NCBI RefSeq assembly: GCF_017814915.1 | Contig: NZ_JAGIPZ010000013.1 | Coordinates: 1-64,000 of the forward strand | DNA length: 64,000 nucleotides | Direction: 5' to 3' | Source: Herbaspirillum sp. LeCh32-8 | GTDB taxonomy: Bacteria > Pseudomonadota > Gammaproteobacteria > Burkholderiales > Burkholderiaceae_D | In this document: positions 16,068-25,611 of the stretch, piece by piece | Layout: the number at the start of each line of letters is the position of its first letter | Position numbering within the stretch: the first letter of the stretch is position 1 | Translations under genes and position numbers: made by a program | The notes under the pieces: model-generated | Told to the model about the DNA's origin: nothing | Database searches by the model: none | Seen by the model: the letters and a program-made list of their open reading frames with translations, nothing else

Positions 16068-16430
16068 TCAGATCGCCTTCAGGCTGGTGATGCGGTTCTT
16101 GTCGTCGACGAAGACGACCTTGGGCTTGTATTGCGCGACTTCCTCGTCCGACATCGGGGCATAGGTGCAGATGATCAGCAGATCGCCCAGGTGCGCCAGG
16201 CGGGCTGCCGCGCCGTTCAGGGAAATCTCGCCGCTGCCGCGCTTGCCGCGAATGGCGTAGGTGGAAAAACGTTCGCCATTGTTGACGTTGTAGAGCTCGA
16301 TCTTCTCGAACTCGCGGATATCAGCCGCCTCCAGCAGGTCTTCGTCAATGCCGCAGGAGCCCTCGTAGTTGAGGTCGCACTGGGTAACGGATGCACGGTG
16401 GATCTTGGCGCGCAGCATGATGCGTTGCAT
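16068..16430 (-). CDS. panD: Aspartate 1-decarboxylase proenzyme
   Basis: 120 aa. The self-cleavage site Gly24-Ser25 (YEGSCGID) generates the pyruvoyl cofactor, and the downstream GAAARL region is conserved. It makes beta-alanine for pantothenate/CoA. The gene sits between pntAa (79 bases upstream) and pntAb (70 bases downstream) on the same strand. The pathway also needs NADPH at ketopantoate reduction, so the embedding may be functional; that is inference. Confidence 0.97.
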   Translation of the reverse strand: MQRIMLRAKIHRASVTQCDLNYEGSCGIDEDLLEAADIREFEKIELYNVNNGERFSTYAIRGKRGSGEISLNGAAARLAHLGDLLIICTYAPMSDEEVAQYKPKVVFVDDKNRITSLKAI

Positions 16431-16469
16431 GTACTTCTTCCTTCTTTTTTATTGAGTGATGGTGATGCC

Positions 16470-16503
16470 GGACGGCCGGCGTTCGACGCCGCCGGCCTTG
16501 TCC
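16470..16503 (-). promoter_or_regulatory. Strong hairpin between pntAa and panD
   Basis: GGAC-GGCCGGC pairs with GCCGGCC-(TT)-GTCC around a ten-base loop. On the minus strand there is no immediate U-run; an A-run (AATAAAAAAG) follows about 20 bases later. It may attenuate or separate pntAa mRNA from the panD-pntAb-pntB part. Confidence 0.5.
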
Positions 16504-16509
16504 GATGGA

Positions 16510-17634
16510 TTACTTGTTTGGCTGGCGCAGGACTTCCCCGCCCTGGCACAGCAGCGTGGCGGCGACGATGTCGTCTTCCTTGTTGATCACCAGCCGGCCT
16601 TCGCCGTCGATGATCAGCTTCAGGAAATCGATCACGTTGCGCGCATACAGCGCCGAGGCATCAGCCGCCACCAGGGCCGCCAGGTTGCCTTCGCCGATGA
16701 TGTGCACGCCGTGCTTGATGACGGTCTTGCCCGGCTCGGACAGGGGGCAGTTGCCGCCCTGGTCGACTGCCATGTCCAGGATCACCGAGCCCGGCTTCAT
16801 CGCCTTGACCGTCTCTTCGCTGATCAGCACCGGCGCCTGGCGGCCCGGGATCAGCGCGGTGGTGATGATGATGTCGGCCTGCCTGGCGCGTTCGTGCACC
16901 AGTTCGGCCTGACGCTTCATCCAGTCGGGCGGCATCGGGCGTGCATAGCCGCCGACGCCCTGGGCGATCTCGCGCTCTTCGTCGGTAATGAAAGGCACGT
17001 CGAGGAACTTGGCGCCGAGCGACTCGATCTGCTCCTTGACTGCGGGACGCACGTCGGACGCCTCGATCACCGCGCCCAGGCGCTTGGCCGTGGCGATCGC
17101 CTGCAGGCCGGCGACGCCCGCGCCCATGATCAGCATGCGCGCGGCCTTGACCGTGCCGGCCGCGGTCATCAGCATGGGCATGAAGCGCTGGTAGGTGTTG
17201 GCCGCCATCAGCACGGCCTTGTAGCCGGCGATGTTGGCCTGCGAGGACAGCACGTCCATCGATTGCGCGCGAGTGGTGCGCGGTGCGGCTTCCAGCGCGA
17301 AGGCAGTGAGCCCGGCGGCGGCCATGGCGGCGATATTGTCGGCGTCGAAGGGATTCAACATGCCCACCACCACGGTGCCGGTCTTGATGCGGGCGCGCTC
17401 CTGCTCATCGGGTGCGCGCACCTTGAGGATCACTTCGGCGGTGTAGACGGCGTCGGCGCTGCCGATGCTGGCGCCGACGGCGACATAAGCTTCATCCGGG
17501 AGGCTGGATTTGATGCCGGCGCCCGACTCGACCATCACTTCGTGCTTGGCGGCCACCAGTTTCTTGACGGTTTCCGGGGTCGCCGCGACACGCGTTTCTC
17601 CGTCCCGACTTTCGGCGGGAATCCCAATCCTCAT
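16510..17634 (-). CDS. pntAa: NAD(P) transhydrogenase subunit alpha, NAD-binding part
   Basis: 374 aa. It opens with MRIGIPAESRDGETRVAATP, typical of the PntA / alanine dehydrogenase family. It has a Rossmann motif MGAGVAGLQAIATAKRLGA and the RQAPVLISEE region. This is the soluble NAD(H)-binding half of a split alpha subunit. AGGAG precedes the ATG at 17634. It is first in the operon pntAa-panD-pntAb-pntB. Confidence 0.96.
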   Translation of the reverse strand: MRIGIPAESRDGETRVAATPETVKKLVAAKHEVMVESGAGIKSSLPDEAYVAVGASIGSADAVYTAEVILKVRAPDEQERARIKTGTVVVGMLNPFDADNIAAMAAAGLTAFALEAAPRTTRAQSMDVLSSQANIAGYKAVLMAANTYQRFMPMLMTAAGTVKAARMLIMGAGVAGLQAIATAKRLGAVIEASDVRPAVKEQIESLGAKFLDVPFITDEEREIAQGVGGYARPMPPDWMKRQAELVHERARQADIIITTALIPGRQAPVLISEETVKAMKPGSVILDMAVDQGGNCPLSEPGKTVIKHGVHIIGEGNLAALVAADASALYARNVIDFLKLIIDGEGRLVINKEDDIVAATLLCQGGEVLRQPNK

Positions 17635-17800
17635 GCAAAGCTCCTGTGTGGTGAATTCTTACCTGAATCTTACACGACAAAATTTGGAACCCAACAACTT
17701 TACCCGGGTACCGCGGCAGACGGCAAATCCCCGCGCCACGGGCCTTTGCGCTGAAGAGTCGGCGCCGAACGGGTAAAATGTCGGATTCACGAGGTAATCA

Positions 17801-18286
17801 ATGTCTGAAGTCTGGAAACCCTCCGTCACGGTCGCCGCGATCATCGAGCGGCAAGGCAGCTTCCTGATGGTCGAGGAGCAAAGCGGCGGCGCCATTCGCA
17901 TTAACCAGCCGGCCGGCCACCTGGAACCGGGCGAATCGCTGCTGGACGCCGTGGCGCGCGAGGCGCTGGAAGAATCGGCGCGCCATTTCACGCCGACCGC
18001 GCTGGTGGGCACCTACCTGTCGCGCAATGTGTCTTCCTCGCGCGGCGGCATGAGCGTGACCTACCTGCGCTTCGCCTTTGCCGGCGATGCGGGAGAGGCG
18101 CTGGACCGGCCGCTGGACGAAGGCATCCTGCGCACGGTCTGGATGACGCGCGACGAGCTGGCGGCCTGCGCCGATCGCCATCGCAGCCCGCTGGTGCTGC
18201 GCTGCGTGGACGACTGGCTGCGCGGCCAACGCGCGCCGCTGGAACTGGTGCACGCCGATCCCAGCGCGATCGGCGAGCTGGGCTGA
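17801..18286 (+). CDS. Nudix hydrolase, NudJ-like
   Basis: 161 aa. The Nudix box is complete (GHLEPGESLLDAVAREALEE, matching GX5EX7REUXEE). The length and the position 51 bases upstream of mnmA match E. coli NudJ (YmfB), a thiamine-diphosphate/nucleotide phosphatase. A TAAAAT -10-like element lies about 30 bases upstream and GAGG precedes the start. Substrate specificity is inferred from synteny. Confidence 0.88.
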   Translation: MSEVWKPSVTVAAIIERQGSFLMVEEQSGGAIRINQPAGHLEPGESLLDAVAREALEESARHFTPTALVGTYLSRNVSSSRGGMSVTYLRFAFAGDAGEALDRPLDEGILRTVWMTRDELAACADRHRSPLVLRCVDDWLRGQRAPLELVHADPSAIGELG

Positions 18287-18337
18287 GGACATTGCATCGC
18301 GTGCATGCATTTGCACGCCAATCTAACGGGCAACATC

Positions 18338-19444
18338 ATGGGCAAGAAAAAAGTAGTCATCGGCATGTCGGGCGGCGTGGATTCGTCGGTTTCGGCATGG
18401 CTGCTGAAGGAACAAGGTTATGAAGTCATCGGCCTGTTCATGAAGAACTGGGAAGACGACGACGATTCGGAATACTGCTCGACGCGCGAAGACCTGATCG
18501 ACGCCGTCAGCGTGGCCGACGTGGTCGGCGTGGATATCGAGACAGTCAACTTCGCCTCGGAATACAAGGACCGCGTGTTCGCCGAGTTCCTGCGCGAATA
18601 CCAGGCCGGCCGCACGCCCAATCCGGACGTGCTGTGCAACGCCGAAATCAAGTTCAAGGCCTTCCTCGACCACGCCATGAAGCTGGGCGCCGACTACATC
18701 GCCACCGGCCACTATGCGCGCGTGCGCCAGAACCCGGCCGGCAACTTCGAGCTGCTCAAGGCGCTGGACGCCAGCAAGGACCAGAGCTATTTCCTGCACC
18801 GGCTCAATCAGGAACAGCTCTCGCGCACCGTTTTCCCGCTGGGCGAAATCCACAAGACCGAAGTGCGCCGCATCGCCGAGCAGCTGAAACTGCCCAATGC
18901 CAAGAAGAAAGATTCCACCGGCATCTGCTTCATCGGCGAGCGACCGTTCCGCGAATTCCTGAACCGTTATCTGTCTTACAAGCCGGGCCCGATCAAGACC
19001 GCCGACGGCGACACCGTGGGTGAGCACGTCGGCCTGTCGTTCTACACGCTGGGTCAGCGCAAGGGTATCGGCATCGGCGGCATCAAGGCGCACCAGAATG
19101 CGGACGGCAATGGCGACGCCTGGTACGTGGCGCGCAAGGATGTGGAAAACAACACGCTTTATATCGTGCAGGGCCATGATCATCCCTGGCTGCTCTCGCC
19201 GAGCTTGTCGGCAGGCCAGATCAGCTGGGTCGCGGGCAGCGCGCCGGACAAGGCGGCGCTGTCGGCCAAGACGCGCTACCGCCAGGCGGATGTGCCCTGC
19301 GGCTTCGCCGGCGGCGATGGCCAGTTCGCGCTGCATTTCGACACGCCGCAATGGGCGGTCACGCCAGGCCAGTCGGCGGTGCTGTATGACGGCGACATCT
19401 GCCTGGGTGGCGGCATCATCGAGACCGGCGCCGTGACCGCCTGA
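18338..19444 (+). CDS. mnmA: tRNA-specific 2-thiouridylase
   Basis: 368 aa. The PP-loop [10 protein letters not shown] binds ATP. The catalytic cysteine pair is seen in [10 protein letters not shown] and [10 protein letters not shown], and [10 protein letters not shown] is typical. It thiolates U34 of Lys, Glu and Gln tRNAs. I chose the ATG at 18338 ([13 protein letters not shown]) over one eleven codons upstream because all close relatives begin just before the PP-loop strand. Confidence 0.97.
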   Translation: MGKKKVVIGMSGGVDSSVSAWLLKEQGYEVIGLFMKNWEDDDDSEYCSTREDLIDAVSVADVVGVDIETVNFASEYKDRVFAEFLREYQAGRTPNPDVLCNAEIKFKAFLDHAMKLGADYIATGHYARVRQNPAGNFELLKALDASKDQSYFLHRLNQEQLSRTVFPLGEIHKTEVRRIAEQLKLPNAKKKDSTGICFIGERPFREFLNRYLSYKPGPIKTADGDTVGEHVGLSFYTLGQRKGIGIGGIKAHQNADGNGDAWYVARKDVENNTLYIVQGHDHPWLLSPSLSAGQISWVAGSAPDKAALSAKTRYRQADVPCGFAGGDGQFALHFDTPQWAVTPGQSAVLYDGDICLGGGIIETGAVTA

Positions 19445-19470
19445 TTCCCCACCAAAGAGCAACGAAACAG

Positions 19471-19510
19471 AACGCCCCGCAGGCATTGGATGCTGCGGGG
19501 CGTTTCTTTT
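19471..19510 (+). terminator. Terminator after mnmA
   Basis: AACGCCCCGCAG pairs with CTGCGGGGCGTT and is followed by a T-rich tail (TCTTTTT). Confidence 0.85.
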
Positions 19511-19639
19511 TGCACAACAAAAACGGAGACAAACGCCGTAAATCGCCGAATGATGCCAAGAGGAAATCTTTGGGCGATAAAAATAATCAATCTCACTCAT
19601 AAAGAGCTTGCAATCTGGCGGCAAATGACAAATAATCTA

Positions 19640-19658
19640 AATAAGAATTGTTCGCATT
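19640..19658. promoter_or_regulatory. Fur box upstream of hemP
   Basis: AATAAGAATTGTTCGCATT matches the inverted-repeat Fur consensus AATGAGAATNNTTCTCATT at all but two specified positions. It lies 15 bases upstream of the hemP start, overlapping the AT-rich promoter region. Repression by iron-loaded Fur would control hemP and probably the following bfd-tonB-exbBD genes. Confidence 0.8.
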
Positions 19659-19672
19659 TAATAGGAGGTGTT

Positions 19673-19861
19673 ATGAGCCAACTGAACGAACACGGCATTG
19701 ACCGTCGCAACAAGCCCGGTACCACTGCAAACGGCACTCCGATTACTCGCATCAAGAGCACGGACCTGTTCCGTCAGATGCGCGAACTGGAGATCGATCA
19801 TGGCGGTCGCATCTACAAGTTGCGTCTGACCCAGCTGAACAAATTGATCCTCACGGCGTAA
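19673..19861 (+). CDS. hemP: Hemin uptake protein HemP
   Basis: 62 aa. The C-terminal signature GGRIYKLRLTQLNKLILTA is the HemP/HmuP domain; the N-terminal half is polar. A strong AGGAGGTG precedes the ATG at 19673. HemP-family proteins are needed for heme-uptake gene expression or heme use in Burkholderia and Bradyrhizobium; the mechanism is unsettled. It lies directly under a Fur box and heads an iron cluster. No heme receptor gene is visible nearby. Confidence 0.92.
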   Translation: MSQLNEHGIDRRNKPGTTANGTPITRIKSTDLFRQMRELEIDHGGRIYKLRLTQLNKLILTA

Positions 19862-19967
19862 GCCGCGCGGATCGCAGTCATTGCGGTACAAGGTGGACAA
19901 ACAGGCCAGCCAGCGTTGAAGCCATTTGACGTTTAGCCAGCAAAGCTAGCCAAGTGAGGAGAGTTTG

Positions 19968-20291
19968 ATGGTTACCGACCAAATGCATTCCGCTTTTGCG
20001 GAACCCAACAGCGCGCCGGCCCAGCCTGAACTTCTGGTTTCTGCCGTATTGCATCTGATGTCGCACTACACTGCCAACAACAATCAGGAAACTCAAAGCT
20101 GCGTCAAATTGGCGTCGGTGATTGAGCGCCACCTGAAAGCCTTGGCGGACCTGCCGAATCTGGCGCCGGTGTTGCGGGCAACTTGCCAGCAACTGTCGGA
20201 GCAGTGGGCAACCGTAGTGGAACGGACGATGCCGCAGCCGGAAAAATTTAAATTCTTCTCGCGTATTGTGTCAGGGGCGAGATCCGCATAG
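19968..20291 (+). CDS. Unknown helical protein in the iron-uptake operon
   Basis: 107 aa, not recognised. GAGGAGAG precedes the ATG at 19968. The first 20 residues are Ala/Pro-rich and polar. The rest appears alpha-helical with a repeated leucine pattern (ELLVSAVLHLMSHYT, KLASVIERHLKAL, PVLRATCQQLSEQW) and a basic FKFFSRIVSGARSA tail. There are two cysteines, no signal peptide and no membrane helix. Position between hemP and bfd, same strand, suggests a cytosolic role in heme or iron handling. Confidence 0.7.
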   Translation: MVTDQMHSAFAEPNSAPAQPELLVSAVLHLMSHYTANNNQETQSCVKLASVIERHLKALADLPNLAPVLRATCQQLSEQWATVVERTMPQPEKFKFFSRIVSGARSA

Positions 20292-20320
20292 GCCTGATAA
20301 AGCAGGCGGCAAGGCGTACA

Positions 20321-20548
20321 ATGATCGTATGTGTTTGTAACAACATCTCCGAAGGCAAGATTCATCAGGCGGTCGATGCAGGCATGACATCCATGACCGA
20401 GCTGCGCAAGCAGCTCGGTGTTGGCACTTGCTGCGGCAAATGCCACTCTTGCGCCAAGCACGTTCTGCGCGAATGTCTCGACAAAGCCAATCAAACACAT
20501 CAAGGCGCACGGCCGATGGTATTTCATCCATCGCTCGCTGCTGCGTAA
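20321..20548 (+). CDS. bfd: Bacterioferritin-associated ferredoxin
   Basis: 75 aa. Four cysteines in the pattern CVC near the N-terminus and CCGKC in the middle ligate a [2Fe-2S] cluster in the BFD domain. Bfd gives electrons to bacterioferritin to release stored iron under starvation. It lies 29 bases after the unknown gene and 9 bases before tonB; bfr itself is 2.3 kb downstream. The length is normal. Confidence 0.94.
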   Translation: MIVCVCNNISEGKIHQAVDAGMTSMTELRKQLGVGTCCGKCHSCAKHVLRECLDKANQTHQGARPMVFHPSLAAA

Positions 20549-20557
20549 TTAAAATTC

Positions 20558-21259
20558 ATGAACGCCATTTCGCCGTCTGTTATGCGTAACAGCTCTCCCA
20601 GCGCTTTGATGCGCCAGGTTCGCAAAATCGGCCCGCTCGGGCTGATCATCCTTTTACACATCGCTTTCTTCTGGGCCCTGCAAAGCGGCCTGGTTCATCA
20701 GGTCGCCAGCGCCATTCCCAAGGAAGTGATCGCCACCTTCATCGTGCCCGAGAAGGCGCCGGAACCGGCGCCGCCCAAGGCTGAGCCGACGCCTCCGAAA
20801 GTCGTGAAGACGGTCAAGAAGGTCGTCACGCCGCCCAAGCCGGTTCCGGTGACCGAAGCCCCCGCCCCGACCGCCATCACCGCGCCGCCGCAACCGCCAC
20901 AGCCGGCTGAACCTGCCCCGCAAGTCGCAGCGGCGCCGGCACCCGCGCCGGCTGCGCCGCCGGGCCCGATCCTGCCCAAACAGATTACCTCCGGCATCGA
21001 ATACATCGAGCCGCCTCGCGTGAACTACCCTGCCGTCTCCAAGCGCATGGGTGAAGAAGGCGTGGTGCAGTTCAAGGTCACGGTCAACACTAGCGGCCGC
21101 GCCGAGAAAGTCGAAATCACCAAATCGTCCGGCTATCCGCGCCTGGACGAAGAAGCGCGTCGCGCCGTCATGCGCGCCGTCTACAAGCCGTATATCGAAG
21201 ATGGCAAAGCCATCGTCGTTGCCACCACGGGCAGCATTGCCTTCAAGTTAAATTCTTAA
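20558..21259 (+). CDS. tonB: Energy-transducing protein TonB
   Basis: 233 aa. It has an N-terminal membrane anchor at about 28-50 (LGLIILLHIAFFWAL), a long Pro/Lys then Pro/Ala-rich periplasmic spacer (about 65-145), and a C-terminal TonB domain beginning PRVNYPAVSKRMGEEG. It transmits proton-motive energy from ExbB-ExbD to outer-membrane receptors. It is followed by exbB after 28 bases. Confidence 0.96.
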   Translation: MNAISPSVMRNSSPSALMRQVRKIGPLGLIILLHIAFFWALQSGLVHQVASAIPKEVIATFIVPEKAPEPAPPKAEPTPPKVVKTVKKVVTPPKPVPVTEAPAPTAITAPPQPPQPAEPAPQVAAAPAPAPAAPPGPILPKQITSGIEYIEPPRVNYPAVSKRMGEEGVVQFKVTVNTSGRAEKVEITKSSGYPRLDEEARRAVMRAVYKPYIEDGKAIVVATTGSIAFKLNS

Positions 21260-21287
21260 ACCATAACAAGTAGCAAAGGAAGTCATC

Positions 21288-22019
21288 ATGGAAGTTAGTC
21301 CGTACGGATTGGAAAGCCTTTGGGCTCAAGGGGATTTCGTCACCAAGGGCGTCGCCGTCCTGTTGCTGGCCATGTCGATCGCATCCTGGTATGTGATCAT
21401 CACCAAGGCGTTCCAGCTGCTGCGTTTCCGCAAGGCGTCGGCCGCCGCCGGCCATCAGTTCTGGGATACCACCAGCCTGCCGGAAGGCGTGGCGACCCTG
21501 GGCGATGAAAACCCGTTCGCCGACGTCGCCAAGGCTGGCGTCACCGCGATGAGCCACCACACCGCCCACAAGGGCCACTTGCATGACCAACTGTCGGTCA
21601 GCGACTGGGTCACCCTGTCGCTGCGCCAAGCCATCGACGAAGCCTCCGGCAAGCTGCAGACCGGCATGGCCGTGCTGGCATCGGTCGGTTCCACCGCGCC
21701 GTTCGTCGGCCTGTTCGGCACCGTCTGGGGCATCTACCACGCGCTGGTGTCCATCGGCACCACCGGCCAGGCCAGCATCGACAAGGTCGCCGGCCCCGTC
21801 GGCGAAGCGCTGATCATGACCGCCTTGGGTCTGGCCGTGGCGATTCCCGCCACCTTCGGCTACAACGCCCTGGTGCGCGGCAACAAGACCACTATCGCCA
21901 AGCTGAACAAGTTCGGTTTCGACCTGCACGCCCTGTTCGTGACCGGCTCGCGCGCCGCCACCGAAGAAGGTGACAAGAACAGCGCCAAGGCCAAGTTGAC
22001 CGCCGTCGGGAGAGCGTAA
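21288..22019 (+). CDS. exbB: Biopolymer transport protein ExbB
   Basis: 243 aa. It has three transmembrane helices, with the MotA/TolQ/ExbB signature around STAPFVGLFGTVWGIYHAL and the following AGPVGEALIMTALGLAVAIPA helix. It forms the proton channel stator with ExbD. A good AAGGAAG RBS is present, and the stop overlaps the exbD start by one base (TAATG). Confidence 0.96.
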   Translation: MEVSPYGLESLWAQGDFVTKGVAVLLLAMSIASWYVIITKAFQLLRFRKASAAAGHQFWDTTSLPEGVATLGDENPFADVAKAGVTAMSHHTAHKGHLHDQLSVSDWVTLSLRQAIDEASGKLQTGMAVLASVGSTAPFVGLFGTVWGIYHALVSIGTTGQASIDKVAGPVGEALIMTALGLAVAIPATFGYNALVRGNKTTIAKLNKFGFDLHALFVTGSRAATEEGDKNSAKAKLTAVGRA

Positions 22020-22435
22020 TGGCAATGGGTTCCCTGTCCGATTCGGACGACGACTTCAACCCGGAGATCAACACCACGCCGCTGGTCGACGTGATGCTGG
22101 TGCTGTTGATCATCTTCATCATCACCATCCCGGTGATGAACCATGCGGTGAAGATCGATCTGCCCAAGGCCAGCAGCCAGCCGGATGAAGTGAAGCCGGA
22201 AAGCATCAACCTCTCCATCGACGCCGGCGGCGACGTGTTCTGGAACGAAGAGAAGATCGACAGCAACCAGCTGGGCATGCGCATCGCGGCAGCTGCGCAA
22301 AAGCAGCCGCAGCCCGAACTGCATCTGCGCGCCGAGCGTACGACTCAGTACGAAAAGGTGGCGCAGGTCATGTCGGCGGCGCAGTCCGGCGGACTGACCA
22401 AGATCGGCTTCGTGACGGATCCGGACAAGAAGTAA
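22019..22435 (+). CDS. exbD: Biopolymer transport protein ExbD
   Basis: 138 aa. The N-terminal NTTPLVDVMLVLLIIF contains the conserved membrane Asp that carries protons. The periplasmic domain follows. It is coupled to exbB. The last residues and downstream stem-loops mark the end of the hemP-exbD transcription unit. Confidence 0.96.
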   Translation: MAMGSLSDSDDDFNPEINTTPLVDVMLVLLIIFIITIPVMNHAVKIDLPKASSQPDEVKPESINLSIDAGGDVFWNEEKIDSNQLGMRIAAAAQKQPQPELHLRAERTTQYEKVAQVMSAAQSGGLTKIGFVTDPDKK

Positions 22436-22465
22436 GCGCAACACCCCGCGCGTGAGCGCGACTGT

Positions 22466-22537
22466 GCCGCAGCGTCTTCATGATCGCTGCGGCGCTTTCC
22501 CAAGAAACCTCCCTCGCTTTTGCGTCGGAGGTTTTTT
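22466..22537 (+). terminator. Tandem hairpins ending the hemP-exbD operon
   Basis: First hairpin: GCCGCAGCG/CGCTGCGGC (22466-22493). Second: AAACCTCC/GGAGGTTT followed by TTTTTT (22505-22537), a typical intrinsic terminator. Confidence 0.85.
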
Positions 22538-22830
22538 GTTTTTGGCACAAGAATGGTGTGATTCCAAGAAAGAGCGCCGCGCAACGAACGACGCACCCGA
22601 TTGCGCCGTCAACCGGCCCCATTCGTTCAAAGGCGTGCCGGGCCTGCCTTTGCGCGGCATGCCCTGGACACAAAACGACGACGAACAATGACAAGAATGA
22701 TTCGCGCTAATTTATGCTGAAGAAACAAATTGCCTGCGCTATGATGCGTCCGTTCTCGCCGCACGGGTCTGTAGTCTGATTATCAACTGCCGGGCGGCCT
22801 CCCATCTACTTCACGAATTCAGAGGTTCCC
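22538..22830. other. Non-coding spacer upstream of bfr with a possible Fur box
   Basis: About 290 bases without a convincing gene; short frames here lack RBSs and coding character. At 22690-22708 GACAAGAATGATTCGCGCT shares the core AAGAAT-NN-TTCGC with the hemP Fur box, although its right half is weaker. AGAGG lies just before the bfr ATG. Confidence 0.45.
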
Positions 22831-23310
22831 ATGAAAGGCGATCCAGCAGTCATCAAGTTGCTCAATGCACAATTGACCAACGAGCTCACCGCTATCAACC
22901 AGTATTTCCTCCACGCCCGCATGTACAAGCACTGGGGCTTGGACAAGATCGGCGCCAAGGAATATGCAGAATCGATCGGCGAAATGAAGCACGCCGACAA
23001 GCTGATCGACCGCATCCTGATGCTCGATGGCCTGCCCAACCTGCAAGCCCTGCACAAGCTGATGATCGGTGAAAACACCAAGGAAATGATCGAGTGCGAC
23101 CTGAAGCTGGAAAAGGCCGCGCACAAGACCGTCAAGGAAGGCATCGCCACCTGCGAACAGCACGGCGACTATGTGTCGCGTGAACTATTCCAGATGATCC
23201 TGGACGATACCGAAGAGCACATCGACTGGCTGGAAACGCAGCTGGACTTGATCGAAAAGATCGGCATCCAGAATTACCTGCAAAGCCAGATGGCGCCTGC
23301 CGGCGAATAA
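22831..23310 (+). CDS. bfr: Bacterioferritin
   Basis: 159 aa, standard length. It aligns without gaps to E. coli Bfr numbering: heme ligand Met52 (GEMKHAD) and ferroxidase ligands Glu18, Glu51, His54, Glu94 and His130 are present. The sixth ligand, Glu127, is Thr here (DDTEEHIDW). It stores iron as a 24-mer. Neighbouring bfd and a possible Fur box support a role in the same iron circuit. Whether Glu128 substitutes for Glu127 cannot be told from sequence. Confidence 0.95.
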   Translation: MKGDPAVIKLLNAQLTNELTAINQYFLHARMYKHWGLDKIGAKEYAESIGEMKHADKLIDRILMLDGLPNLQALHKLMIGENTKEMIECDLKLEKAAHKTVKEGIATCEQHGDYVSRELFQMILDDTEEHIDWLETQLDLIEKIGIQNYLQSQMAPAGE

Positions 23311-23330
23311 GCCGTCTCACCCGCCGGACA

Positions 23331-23363
23331 AAAAAAGCGCGCTTTCAAAGCGCGCTTTTTTTT
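23331..23363 (+). terminator. Terminator after bfr
   Basis: A perfect AAGCGCGCTTT / AAAGCGCGCTT type stem is followed by a run of eight or more T. It is flanked by A on the left, so it may also serve the convergent GST gene. Confidence 0.9.
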
Positions 23364-23406
23364 GCGCCGACGACAGCCGGGGCCGGTCGGCATGAGCCTG
23401 ATCCGC

Positions 23407-24021
23407 TCAGAGATGCGGCACCGTATCCTTGAAGGACTGGCGCTCCGATACCTTGTCGAACAAGCGGGCCAGCTCGGGATAGTCTTCGCGCCAGGGCATG
23501 TCAGGGAAGCGGAAGCTCATCCAGCCCAGCGCACAGCCGACGGCGACGTCGGCCAGCGTGTAATGGTTGCCGACGCAGAACGGCTTCTCGCCCAAGCCTT
23601 CGGCCATCGCCTTGATCGAGGCTTCGACCTTGCTCCACTGACGCTTGATCCACTCCGGGCTTTGCTGCTTGGTGGGACGCAGGGTCTTTTCCAGGCGCAC
23701 CAGCACGGCCGCATCCAGCAGGCCGTCAGCCAGCGCTTCCCAGCACTTGATCTCGGCGCGCTCGCGGCCGTTGGGCGGCAGCAGCTTGCCGACCGGCGTC
23801 AGGGTATCCAAGTATTCGACGATCACGCGCGAATCGAACATGGCGCCGCCGTCATCCATCAGCAGGCAGGGCACCTTGCCCAGCGGGTTGCTTTGCTGGA
23901 TGGTGGTCGATGCACTCCAGACATCTTCCAGGATGAATTCGTAGTCGATCTTTTTTTCTGCCATCACGACGCGCGCTTTGCGCACAAAGGGGCTGGCGTA
24001 GGAGCCTATGAGTTTCAGCAT
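23407..24021 (-). CDS. Glutathione S-transferase family protein
   Basis: 204 aa. An N-terminal thioredoxin-like domain opens SYASPFVRKARVVMAEKKI, where the Ser/Pro of SPF are the usual glutathione-site residues. It continues with NPLGKVPCL (cis-Pro) and DSRVIVEYLD. The C-terminal helical domain contains NHYTLADVAVGCALGW. It resembles SspA/YibF-type GSTs. Substrate unknown. It is transcribed alone, divergent from purB. Confidence 0.92.
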   Translation of the reverse strand: MLKLIGSYASPFVRKARVVMAEKKIDYEFILEDVWSASTTIQQSNPLGKVPCLLMDDGGAMFDSRVIVEYLDTLTPVGKLLPPNGRERAEIKCWEALADGLLDAAVLVRLEKTLRPTKQQSPEWIKRQWSKVEASIKAMAEGLGEKPFCVGNHYTLADVAVGCALGWMSFRFPDMPWREDYPELARLFDKVSERQSFKDTVPHL

Positions 24022-24186
24022 AGCGTTTGGAGTAATTATCTGCGGCGATTATAGCATTCGCGTTTTGGGCAAAAATCGATGGCCCGCAGCAACGGGACGG
24101 AAAGCAACACAGCGGCAAAACTGGGCTGCCGGCCGCGCGGATGGTAAAATCCCGCCTTCGGGCGATTCGGGTTTTGACTGTATTAA

Positions 24187-25611
<1,425 letters not shown>

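Noticed and set aside
22452-22710. Small frames upstream of bfr
   Set aside because: They run across the exbD terminator and the candidate Fur site, have no RBS, and their products look random.
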